64,000 nucleotides of DNA from Achromobacter sp. RTa (lineage in GTDB: Bacteria > Pseudomonadota > Gammaproteobacteria > Burkholderiales > Burkholderiaceae_B): assembly GCF_000757485.1 (NCBI RefSeq), contig NZ_JPYO01000037.1:1-64000 (forward strand), written 5' to 3'. Positions 1-7,700 of this stretch are shown here, one piece after another. The notes beneath the pieces were generated by a model that worked only from the letters and a program-made list of their open reading frames with translations, was not told the DNA's origin and made no database searches. The position numbers and the translations under genes are program-made. How positions within the stretch are numbered: the stretch's first letter is position 1; each line of letters opens with the position of its first letter.

Positions 1-43
1 CCCATGTTCCCGTACACCTGTTACCTATGTCCCCGGTCTGTAC
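1..43 (-). repeat. Left copy of 43-bp inverted repeat flanking rpoH
   Basis: The reverse complement matches 1418-1460 at 40 of 43 positions. It carries the words ACATAGGTAACAGG and GTACGGG. The pair looks like the ends of, or solo copies of, a mobile repeat, but no transposase lies between them. The copy may extend left of the window. Confidence 0.6.
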
Positions 44-45
44 AC

Positions 46-97
46 GCAGCCCCCCTGGGGGGCAGCAAGCACGCAACGCGTGCGCAGCGTGGGGGCC
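46..97 (+). repeat. Dispersed GC-rich intergenic repeat, copy 1
   Basis: A C-run/G-run hairpin is followed by GGCAGCAAGCACGC and GCGCAGCGTGGGGG. The same layout recurs at 1514-1560 (diverged) and 1609-1661 in the same orientation. It looks like a dispersed intergenic element and has no coding potential. Confidence 0.5.
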
Positions 98-100
98 CAC

Positions 101-136
101 ATAAAAAACGGGGCACCGATATGCATGGTGCCCCGC
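101..136 (-). terminator. Rho-independent terminator, minus strand
   Basis: The perfect 9-bp stem CGGGGCACC/GGTGCCCCG with a 9-nt loop is followed on the minus strand by T6. It ends whatever is transcribed leftwards below rpoH. Confidence 0.7.
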
Positions 137-200
137 AAACATCCGTCTCATAGGGGAGGGGAAAGAGGAGAAGCCGAGACGGACGACTAGACGGCCAACC
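101..200 (-). ncRNA. Candidate CU-rich small RNA downstream of rpoH
   Basis: Read on the minus strand, a stem of CCGTCTC/GAGACGG (176-182 with 143-149) presents a 26-nt loop rich in CU tracts (CUUCUCCUCUUU and CCCCUCCCC). It is followed by a 9-bp hairpin (127-135 with 109-117) and six Ts, a typical intrinsic terminator. rpoH has its own terminator at 314-348, so this second terminator implies a separate or processed transcript. The CU-rich loop could pair with Shine-Dalgarno sequences, as in known CU-rich-loop sRNAs. No convincing promoter was found and the 5' end is unknown. Confidence 0.35.
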
Positions 201-313
201 GAAGTTCGCGGTCTACATGAAGTTAGGCGACGCGATCTTCATTAAGTTTCTGGCGCGGTGCAAAAATTTCGGGCAAATTTGTATCAAATTATGCGCGGCG
301 ATGCCCCGCCGCC

Positions 314-348
314 GCACAAAACGAAGGGCCGCTAAAGAGCGGCCCTTT
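314..348 (-). terminator. rpoH terminator
   Basis: A 10-bp stem AAGGGCCGCT/AGCGGCCCTT (324-333, 338-347) with a 4-nt loop is followed on the minus strand by CGTTTTG. It lies 19 bp past the rpoH stop. Confidence 0.75.
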
Positions 349-366
349 GCATGCTCGACGCGCCAA

Positions 367-1254
367 TCACGCCGCGACGAGGTTGCCCCGCATCTTCTTC
401 AAGGCGGCGGCCTCGATCTGGCGGATGCGCTCGGCCGACACGCCGAATTCCTGCGCGAGTTCGTGCAAGGTGGCGCCGCCGTCGTCCTGCAGCCAGCGCG
501 CCTCGACGATGCGGCGCGAGCGGGGGTCCAGCGCTTCCAGCGCATCGCTCAGGCCGTTGCCCTGCAACTCGTCGCGCGCGGCCCGCTCCAGCACCCGCGT
601 GGGCTCCTGGCGGCCGTCGTCGGACAGGTAGGCGATGGGCGCGTAGCTGTCATCGTCGTCATCCTGGTTTTCCAGCGACATATCGCGGCCGGACAGGCGG
701 ACTTCCATCTCGCTCACGTCTTCGCGGCGCACGTTCAATTCGCGCGCGATGTGGTCGACCTGGTCGGGATCCAGCGTCTGGCCGTCGGGGCGCATGCTGC
801 GCAGGTTGAAGAACAGCTTGCGCTGGGCCTTGGTGGTTGCGACCTTCACCAGGCGCCAGTTGCGGATGATGTACTCGTGGATTTCCGCCTTGATCCAATG
901 CACCGCGAACGACACCAGGCGCACGCCGCGCTCGGGGTCGAAGCGCTTCACGGCCTTCATCAGGCCGACATTGCCTTCCTGGATGAGGTCAGCGTGGGGC
1001 AAGCCATAACCCAGGTACTGGCGGGCCACCGACACCACCAGGCGCAGGTGCGACAGGATCAGCTCGCGCGCCGCGCCCAGGTCTTCCTGGTCGCGCAGAC
1101 GGCGGCCAAGTTCGGTTTCACGTTCCGCCGACAGGACCGGCAGGCGGTTCACCGCGGAAATGTATGCGTCGATCGTGCCGAGTGCGCCCGGATTGGCAAT
1201 GGCCAACGCCAGGGCGTTGCCGGAAGTGGCCAACGAGGTACTGGGTTGTTTCAT
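367..1254 (-). CDS. rpoH: RNA polymerase heat-shock sigma factor RpoH (sigma-32)
   Basis: Alternative sigma factor that directs RNA polymerase to heat-shock promoters (chaperones, proteases). The 295-residue product has sigma-70 region 2 (about residues 65-135), the RpoH-box signature QRKLFFNLR at 144-152, which separates RpoH from other sigma factors, and region 4 with a helix-turn-helix near the C-terminus (about 235-290). E. coli RpoH is 284 residues. I start at the ATG at 1254 because GGAGA lies just upstream. An in-frame ATG at 1290 would add 12 residues but has no ribosome binding site and lies 11 bp from the CIRCE operator. The gene stands alone between terminators and repeats. CIRCE at 1301-1327 implies repression by HrcA. 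Confidence 0.96.
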   Translation of the reverse strand: MKQPSTSLATSGNALALAIANPGALGTIDAYISAVNRLPVLSAERETELGRRLRDQEDLGAARELILSHLRLVVSVARQYLGYGLPHADLIQEGNVGLMKAVKRFDPERGVRLVSFAVHWIKAEIHEYIIRNWRLVKVATTKAQRKLFFNLRSMRPDGQTLDPDQVDHIARELNVRREDVSEMEVRLSGRDMSLENQDDDDDSYAPIAYLSDDGRQEPTRVLERAARDELQGNGLSDALEALDPRSRRIVEARWLQDDGGATLHELAQEFGVSAERIRQIEAAALKKMRGNLVAA

Positions 1255-1300
1255 AGCGGGGGTCTCCGGAAGGCGAAGGGGTAACGACATGGATTCGATG

Positions 1301-1327
1301 TTAGCACTCTAGTAATGGGAGTGCTAA
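1301..1327. promoter_or_regulatory. CIRCE element (HrcA operator) upstream of rpoH
   Basis: TTAGCACTC, nine bases, then GAGTGCTAA: an exact match to the CIRCE consensus, the binding site of the heat-shock repressor HrcA. It lies 47 bp upstream of the rpoH ATG. Control of rpoH by HrcA/CIRCE has been proposed for betaproteobacteria from comparative genomics. Confidence 0.93.
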
Positions 1328-1349
1328 TTCGACTATTGCGGCGCGTCAA
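1321..1349 (-). promoter_or_regulatory. Possible rpoH promoter overlapping CIRCE
   Basis: On the minus strand TTGACG (1344-1349) is followed after 17 bp by TAGCAC (1321-1326), a weak -10 inside one CIRCE arm. HrcA bound there would block polymerase. The -35 is good; the -10 is poor. Confidence 0.35.
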
Positions 1350-1417
1350 AGTTTCCTCCCACATAGCTCGTCCTCATTTATTTTTCGGCCAGCCGGGCCG
1401 CCCCAAGGCGGGCCAGA

Positions 1418-1460
1418 GTACGGACCGGAGACATAGGTAACAGGTGTACGGGGACATGGG
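1418..1460 (+). repeat. Right copy of 43-bp inverted repeat flanking rpoH
   Basis: Partner of the copy at 1-43, in opposite orientation (3 mismatches). It is followed by a second TAACAGG word, so the element has internal repetition. Apart from this repeat and the other repeat copies, the 1328-1668 stretch shows nothing coding. Confidence 0.6.
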
Positions 1461-1513
1461 TAACAGGTTGATCAGCTTACTCATGGCCTTCAGATCCACT
1501 TGCCCGAGACAGC

Positions 1514-1560
1514 GCAGCCCCTCAGAGAGCAGCGAACGCACACAGTGCGCGCAGCGTGGG
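1514..1560 (+). repeat. Dispersed GC-rich intergenic repeat, diverged copy
   Basis: Starts GCAGCCCCTC and ends GCGCAGCGTGGG, a diverged copy of the elements at 46-97 and 1609-1661. Confidence 0.35.
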
Positions 1561-1608
1561 CGCTCACGCAAGAACAGCCGCGCCGCCGCCGGGCCGCCCC
1601 AAGGCGGC

Positions 1609-1661
1609 GCAGCCCCCCTCGGGGGGGCAGCAAGCACGCGTAGCGCGCGCAGCGTGGGGGG
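1609..1661 (+). repeat. Dispersed GC-rich intergenic repeat, copy 2
   Basis: Close copy of 46-97: a C-run/G-run hairpin, then GCAGCAAGCACGC, then GCGCAGCGTGGGGG. It sits directly after the stop codon of the next minus-strand gene. Confidence 0.5.
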
Positions 1662-1668
1662 CTTCCAC

Positions 1669-2358
1669 CTACCAGCCCAGGCGCTTCAGCCCTTCGGCCG
1701 TGGCTTCCCCGTCCGGGCGGATGAAAAGGGCGCCGCGCGGGTCCAGGAAGACCTGGTAGCGGGCTCCGTCGAACAGGGGCATGTAGGCGCCGCTGCCGAA
1801 TTGGACATCGACGAAGGGAAACCAGTTCGGGAAATTCTTCTTCAGGGATCCCAGGTCCGGCGCGGGCCAGTCGTCCAGGGAGTGAACCGAGCGCGTAGCC
1901 GACGCCTCGCGGGCCGCATCGCTGTAGCGGCCGGACAGCCGCTCCAGGCGGTACAAGGGCGGCACGCCCGCCATCAGCGCCGGCACCCGCCAGCGGACGA
2001 CCCGGGCATCGATCTGCCACTGGTCGCCATACAACACGTATTGCCGGGTTCCGGTGCCGGGCGCGCTGGCGGTGAGCTGGAACTGGCCCTCTGCCTGCTG
2101 CCGGATTTCAACGCGCGCGACGGGTTCATCGGTGGTCAGCCGGAAAAACTGCACCAGCGACAACGCCAGCAAGCCCGACACGCAGCCCAGCAGCACCAGC
2201 ATCAGTCCGAACAGCCGGCGCACCGGCCGGAACTGGAACATCTTGCGGCCCCGCTCATCGCGTGGGCCGCCCCTGCCCAGCAACATGACGATCCCAGGCA
2301 ACAGGACGACGACGGCGCCCAGCAGTATCCAGACGAAGGGAGCGATTCCGTTGATCAA
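1669..2358 (-). CDS. Small two-helix membrane protein, unknown function
   Basis: 229 residues. Two hydrophobic helices (about residues 6-27 and 48-70), separated by a short basic segment, anchor a hydrophilic C-terminal domain of about 155 residues with several W/F/Y-rich patches. Homologues are sometimes labelled multidrug efflux pump, but nothing here supports that: there are too few membrane segments. Translation appears to begin at TTG 2358, eight bases after AAGGAA; no ATG lies nearby. The next gene upstream on the strand is fghA, 100 bp away, so cotranscription is possible. Function unknown. Confidence 0.75.
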   Translation of the reverse strand: MINGIAPFVWILLGAVVVLLPGIVMLLGRGGPRDERGRKMFQFRPVRRLFGLMLVLLGCVSGLLALSLVQFFRLTTDEPVARVEIRQQAEGQFQLTASAPGTGTRQYVLYGDQWQIDARVVRWRVPALMAGVPPLYRLERLSGRYSDAAREASATRSVHSLDDWPAPDLGSLKKNFPNWFPFVDVQFGSGAYMPLFDGARYQVFLDPRGALFIRPDGEATAEGLKRLGW

Positions 2359-2458
2359 GTCAGGCGTTCCTTTTTAAGAACACGCCGCGGGCTGCGGCCC
2401 GGCTGCCTCCCGGGTGCCGCGGGCCCGCCGCGGCAGGCCCGCCAGTATAGAAGCGGCC

Positions 2459-3325
2459 TCAGGCCGCCGGTTTTCCAAGCCGCTCGACGTGAAACCGGAT
2501 GTGATCCTCGATGAAGGTCGAGATGAAGTAGTAGCCGTGGTCGTAGCCCTCATGGCGCCGCAGGACCAGCGGCTGGCCCGCGTCGGCGCAGGCCGCCGCG
2601 AATACCTCGGGATACAACTGCTCCGCCAGGAATTGGTCCGATTCCCCCTGGTCGATCAGGATGCCGCCCGGGAAAGGCTGCCGGGCCTGGCGCATCAGCG
2701 CGGAGGCATCGTAGGCGGCCCAGTCCTGCTCATCGGCGCCCAGATAGGCCCCGAACGCCTTCTTGCCCCAGGGGCATAGGCTGGGCGCGGCGATGGGCGC
2801 GAACGCCGACACCGAACGGAACTTGCCCGGGTTGCGCAGGGCCAGCACCAACGCGCCGTGGCCGCCCATGGAATGGCCGAAGATCCCGGTGCGCGACGCG
2901 TCGCCCGGCAAGGCGTCGCCCGTTACGATCCCGTGCAATTCCTCCGTCACGTAGCTGTACATGCGATAGTGGGTGCGCCAGGCTGGCGTGGTGGCGTCGA
3001 CATAGAAGCCCGCGCCAGTGCCCAGGTCCCAGCTTTCGTCCTCGCCGGGGACGTTGGCGCCGCGCGGGCTGGTGTCCGGGGCGACCAGCATGACGCCAAG
3101 CTCCGCGGCCAGGCGCTGGGCGCCCCCCTTGATCATGAAGGTTTCCTCGGTGCAGGTCAGCCCCGCAAGGTAGAACAGCACGGGAACCGGCCCCTCTTCG
3201 GCTTGCGGCGGCACGTAGACCGAGAACCGCATGGGCAGGCCGATCTCCGTGGACTCGTGGCGGTAGTAGCGCTGCCAGCCACCAAAGCAGCGATGCTGCG
3301 AAATGAGTTCCAGGGCCACGGCCAT
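2459..3325 (-). CDS. fghA: S-formylglutathione hydrolase
   Basis: Hydrolyses S-formylglutathione to glutathione and formate, the second step of glutathione-dependent formaldehyde detoxification in the cytoplasm. The 288-residue product is full length for this esterase-D alpha/beta hydrolase family. The nucleophile motif GHSMGG gives Ser152, Asp230 lies in QGESD and His263 in YDHGYY; the oxyanion loop LAGLTC is at 53-58. The ATG at 3325 follows GGAG by six bases. Its usual partner, glutathione-dependent formaldehyde dehydrogenase (frmA/adhC), is not adjacent and must be elsewhere in the genome. Confidence 0.95.
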   Translation of the reverse strand: MAVALELISQHRCFGGWQRYYRHESTEIGLPMRFSVYVPPQAEEGPVPVLFYLAGLTCTEETFMIKGGAQRLAAELGVMLVAPDTSPRGANVPGEDESWDLGTGAGFYVDATTPAWRTHYRMYSYVTEELHGIVTGDALPGDASRTGIFGHSMGGHGALVLALRNPGKFRSVSAFAPIAAPSLCPWGKKAFGAYLGADEQDWAAYDASALMRQARQPFPGGILIDQGESDQFLAEQLYPEVFAAACADAGQPLVLRRHEGYDHGYYFISTFIEDHIRFHVERLGKPAA

Positions 3326-3476
3326 AGTGTTCTCCAGTCGTGAGGGTCAAAAAAGCGCCGCCGGGTTAGGGTATATCCACGGTACGACGTTCCGTCGCCG
3401 AATGTTAACCTGCGCGATATCGGGTACGGACGACGAAAAAAAAGGCGGTTCCTTGCCCATATCGTGATCACGGGAC

Positions 3477-3505
3477 TTGACCAGCGCCTACCGTGGCACT
3501 ATTTA
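3477..3505 (+). promoter_or_regulatory. Sigma-70 promoter for the RAYT-like gene
   Basis: TTGACC (3477-3482), 17-bp spacer, TATTTA (3500-3505), about 50 bp before the ATG at 3558. A good match in both boxes and spacing. Confidence 0.55.
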
Positions 3506-3557
3506 TATACCGTGAGAGAAGACAAACCGTTCTTCCGGATACGCAAGTCCTGACACT

Positions 3558-4313
3558 ATGGCCCGTCTGCCCCGTCTGTACGCCCCTGGGCTGCCCCAAT
3601 TGGTGCAGGCCAACTTCATCCAGCCGCTGGCGGCGCCGTCGCAACCCGCGCCTGCCGACATCCTGAACCAACTGGCCACATGGCTGGGCGAATCCGCCCA
3701 ACGCCACCGTGTCTCGGTTCATGGCTGGGTGCTCGCCAACGACCGCATCCTCCTGCTGGCCACGCCAGCGGACGAAGAGGGCCTGCCGCGGCTGATGCAA
3801 ACGCTGGGCCGCAACCTGGCGGCTCGGCTGCGCGGCGGCCGTGTCTTCGCCGGACGCTACCGCTCCGCCTTGCTCGAGCCGGGCGCCTGGGTGCTGCCCG
3901 CCCTGGTCTGGCTCGAAACCTACCCCGTGCGCAGCGGCGCCTCGCAGGATCCCGATTCCTGGCCCTGGTCGTCCGCCGCCAGCCATACCGGCAACACCAG
4001 CGCGGCCCCGGCGCAGTGGCAATCCGACCACGCGGACTACTGGGCTTGCGGCAACACGCCGTTCGACCGCCAGGCCAACTACCGCAAGCGGCTGCAGGAC
4101 GGCCTGTCGCGCGAGGAAAGCCAGCGCATCGACCAGGCGGTTTCCGGCCAGTGGGCCCTGGGCGGCCCCAGCTTCATCGCAAGCCTGGCCCACACCGCCA
4201 GCCGGCGAGTCGCCCCCGGCCAGCGCGGCCGCCCCCGCAAGAAGCCAGCCACTCCGGCCCCGGCCGACGCCGACGCCGAGCCGACGTCCACCCCGTCCGC
4301 TTCCAATACCTGA
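3558..4313 (+). CDS. Degenerate REP-associated tyrosine transposase-like protein
   Basis: 251 residues with the frame of the IS200-like RAYT/Y1 family: an N-terminal MARLPRL start, a GRYRSALLE block at 99-107, LETYPVRSG at 119-127 (compare IELNPVRAG) and WPWSS at 135-139. The metal-binding HUH motif expected near 60-66 (usually PNHVHLL) reads NDRILLL, so both histidines are gone. The N-terminal conserved block is also altered (PQLVQANF). A basic GRPRKK stretch at 224-229 resembles an AT-hook. It has its own promoter. I infer an inactivated or domesticated DNA-binding protein that is not transposition-competent. The fold assignment is by eye. Confidence 0.7.
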   Translation: MARLPRLYAPGLPQLVQANFIQPLAAPSQPAPADILNQLATWLGESAQRHRVSVHGWVLANDRILLLATPADEEGLPRLMQTLGRNLAARLRGGRVFAGRYRSALLEPGAWVLPALVWLETYPVRSGASQDPDSWPWSSAASHTGNTSAAPAQWQSDHADYWACGNTPFDRQANYRKRLQDGLSREESQRIDQAVSGQWALGGPSFIASLAHTASRRVAPGQRGRPRKKPATPAPADADAEPTSTPSASNT

Positions 4314-4359
4314 TCCGGAATCCGCCCCAGGCGGCGGATCGCCATCGCTTCTTTCCTTC

Positions 4360-4388
4360 AGCCCAGCGCGCCGGCGGTGCGCTGGGCT
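4360..4388 (+). terminator. Possible terminator after the RAYT-like gene
   Basis: A 10-bp stem AGCCCAGCGC/GCGCTGGGCT with a 9-nt loop, 47 bp past the stop. There is no T-tract, so termination is uncertain. Confidence 0.4.
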
Positions 4389-4611
4389 TCATCGCGCCTG
4401 CCGCGGACACCGCAGCATTGGCGTACGCGCAACACCGCGGGCCACCTACGCCTGGCCTGGAGGCGTGCCCTAAAAATGGGGACGTATAAAGCAAAAAACG
4501 GGGATCCAAGCCTTCGGCGCGCACCGTCCCGGTGCATACCGTCTCGCAAGCCCGCTACTGGCGCCGCTGTTGCTTTGTCCCTATATTAATCCTCTATGAA
4601 TAACACTTGAT

Positions 4612-4637
4612 AAAATTAGGGGCAGACCCCTTTTATT
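4612..4637. repeat. REP-like palindrome upstream of gltB
   Basis: AGGGG-CAGA-CCCCT flanked by A/T-rich arms, about 300 bp downstream of the RAYT-like gene. Short GGGG(T)CAGACCCC palindromes are typical substrates of RAYT proteins in proteobacteria. The rest of the 4389-4720 gap shows no coding signal; it is AT-rich around 4575-4645, where the gltB promoter probably lies. Confidence 0.4.
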
Positions 4638-4720
4638 TATATTGCGCCATGCTGCCTGCGGGGGTATTGTCCGTCTCCTGCACTGCAACATTACGACGCA
4701 GGCCCACTGCGGAGCGCGCC

Positions 4721-7700
4721 ATGCCCCAAAACACCCAGATCGAATCCTGTCCCCCGCCCAAGGCGACCCCCATCGACGCCAGCCGCATCGGCCTGCCGCC
4801 GGTCCAGGGCCTGTACCACCCCAAGAACGAACATGACGCCTGTGGCGTTGGCTTCGTTGCGCACATCAAGGGCAAGAAAAGCCACGCCATCATCCAGCAG
4901 GGCCTGAAGATCCTGGAAAACCTGGACCACCGCGGCGCGGTCGGCGCGGACAAGCTGATGGGCGACGGGGCCGGCATCCTGATCCAGATCCCCGACGCGC
5001 TCTATCGCGATGAACTGGGCCAGCAAGGCATCGTCCTGCCGCCGCCCGGCGAGTACGGCGTGGCCATGGTGTTCCTGCCCAAGGAAACCGCATCGCGCCT
5101 GGCCTGCGAGCAGGAACTGGAGCGCTCGGTGCGCGCCGAAGGCCAGGTCGTGCTGGGCTGGCGCAATGTGCCGGTGGACGTCGATATGCCCATGTCGCCC
5201 GCCGTGCGCGCCTGCGAACCCGTGATCCGCCAGCTCTTCATCGGCCGGGGCGCCGACGTGATGGTGCCGGACGCGCTGGAGCGCAAGCTGTACGTGATCC
5301 GCAAGACCGCCAGCCACGCCATCCAGAACATGCACCTGGCGCATGGCAAGGAATATTTCGTGCCCTCGGCCTCGGTGCGCACCGTGGTCTACAAGGGCCT
5401 GCTGCTGGCCGACCAGGTCGGCCGTTACTACCGCGACCTGGCCGATCCGCGCACGGTGTCCGCGCTGGCGCTGGTGCACCAGCGCTTCTCGACCAACACC
5501 TTCCCGGCCTGGCCGCTGGCCCACCCGTACCGCATGATCGCCCACAACGGCGAAATCAACACGGTAAAGGGCAACTTCAACTGGCTGCGCGCCCGCGAAG
5601 GCATGATGCAGTCGGCCGTGCTGGGCGAAGACCTGAAGAAGCTGTATCCCATCGTCTACGAAGGCCAGTCCGACACCGCCACGTTCGACAACTGCCTGGA
5701 ACTGCTGGTGAACTCGGGCTATTCGCTGGCCCACGCCATGATGATGATGATCCCGGAAGCCTGGGAACAGCACACGCAGATGGACGAAAGCCGCCGCGCG
5801 TTCTACGAATACCATGCCGCCATGATGGAGCCCTGGGACGGCCCCGCCGCGGTCGCCTTCACCGACGGTCGCCAGATCGGCGCCACGCTGGACCGCAACG
5901 GCCTGCGCCCGGCCCGCTACCTGGTCACCGATGACGACATGGTCATCCTGGCCTCCGAAGCCGGCACGCTGTCGATCCCCGAGAACCGCATCATCAAGAA
6001 GTGGCGCCTGCAGCCGGGCAAGATGTTCCTGATCGACCTGGAGCAGGGCCGCATCATCGACGACGCAGAGATCAAGCTGCAGCTGGCCAACAGCCGGCCC
6101 TACCGCCAGTGGATCGAACGCCTGCAGATCAAGCTGGAGTCGCTGCCGGCCCCGCGCCAGGCCGCCGTCGCCACGCAGTCGTCCGTCTCGCTGCTGGACC
6201 GCCAGCAGGCCTTCGGCTGGACCCAGGAAGACTACAAGTTCATCCTCGAGCCCATGGCCGCGAGCGGCGAGGAAGTGATCGGCTCGATGGGCAACGACGC
6301 CCCGCTGGCCGTGCTCTCGGACCGCGCCAAGCCCTTCTACAACTATTTCCGCCAGTTGTTCGCGCAGGTCACGAACCCGCCGATCGACCCCATCCGCGAA
6401 CAGCTCGTGATGTCGCTGGTGTCCTTCATCGGCCCCAAGCCGAACCTGCTGGACATCAATAACGTCAACCCGCCGCTGCGCCTGGAAGTGTCCCAGCCGG
6501 TGCTGGACTTCGCCGCCATGGCGCAGATCCGCGACATCGAACAGGTAACCGGCAAGAAGTTCCGCAGCTTCGAGCTGGACATCACGTATCCCGCCGCCTG
6601 GGGCCCCGAGGGCATCGAGGCCCGCGTGGCCGCGCTGTGCGCGCGCGCCGTCGACGCGGTGCAGAGCGGCTACAACATCCTGATCGTGTCCGACCGCCTG
6701 GTCGACAGCGAGCGCGTGGCCATCCCCGCGCTGCTGGCCACCTCGGCCGTCCACCAGCACCTGATCCGCGCCGGGCTGCGCACCAACACCGGCCTGGTCG
6801 TGGAAACCGGCTCTGCGCGCGAAGTGCACCACTTCGCGCTTTTGGGCGGCTACGGCGCCGAAGCCATCCACCCCTACCTGGCGCTGGAATCGCTGGGCAA
6901 GATGAACGACCCCGAAAAGGCGGTGAAGAACTTCATCAAGGCGATCGGCAAGGGTCTGAACAAGGTCATGTCCAAGATGGGCATTTCCACGTACATGTCC
7001 TACACCGGCGCGCAGATCTTCGAAGCCGTGGGCCTGCAAAGCGCCCTGGTCAACAAGTACTTCACCGGCACCTCGTCCAACATTGAAGGCATCGGCATCT
7101 TCCAGGTCGCCGAGGAAGCGCTGCGCCAGCACCGCGCCGCCTTCGGCACCGACCCGGTCCTGGCCAACGACCTGGACGCGGGCGGCGAATACGCCTACCG
7201 CGTGCGCGGCGAAGAGCACATGTGGACCCCGGACTCCATCGCCAAGCTGCAACACGCTTCGCGCGCCAACAATTACCGCACGTACAAGGAATACGCGCAG
7301 ATCATCAACGACCAGAGCCGCCGCCACATGACCCTGCGCGGCCTGTTCGAGTTCCGCTTCGACCCGTCGCGCGCGATCCCACTGGACGACGTCGAACCCG
7401 CCAAGGAAATCGTCAAGCGCTTCGCCACCGGCGCCATGTCGCTGGGCTCGATCTCCACCGAGGCGCACTCGGTGCTGGCCGTGGCCATGAACCGCATCGG
7501 CGGCAAATCCAACACCGGCGAAGGCGGCGAGGACGAACTGCGCTACCGCGATGAAATGCGCGAAGGCAAGAGCCCCGTCAAGGACGGCGACACGCTGGCC
7601 TCCGTGCTGGGTTCGGACCGCATCGAGGCGGACGTCCAGCTGAAGAAGGGCGATTCGCTGCGCTCGAAGATCAAGCAGGTGGCCTCGGGCCGTTTCGGCG

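Noticed and set aside
217-1284. Plus-strand open frame of 355 codons over rpoH
   Set aside because: Antisense shadow of rpoH with no domain; the RpoH-box and CIRCE support the minus strand.
1-1460. Composite transposon carrying rpoH
   Set aside because: The flanking repeats are 43 bp with no transposase or target duplication seen, and rpoH is a core gene, so a transposon is not supported.
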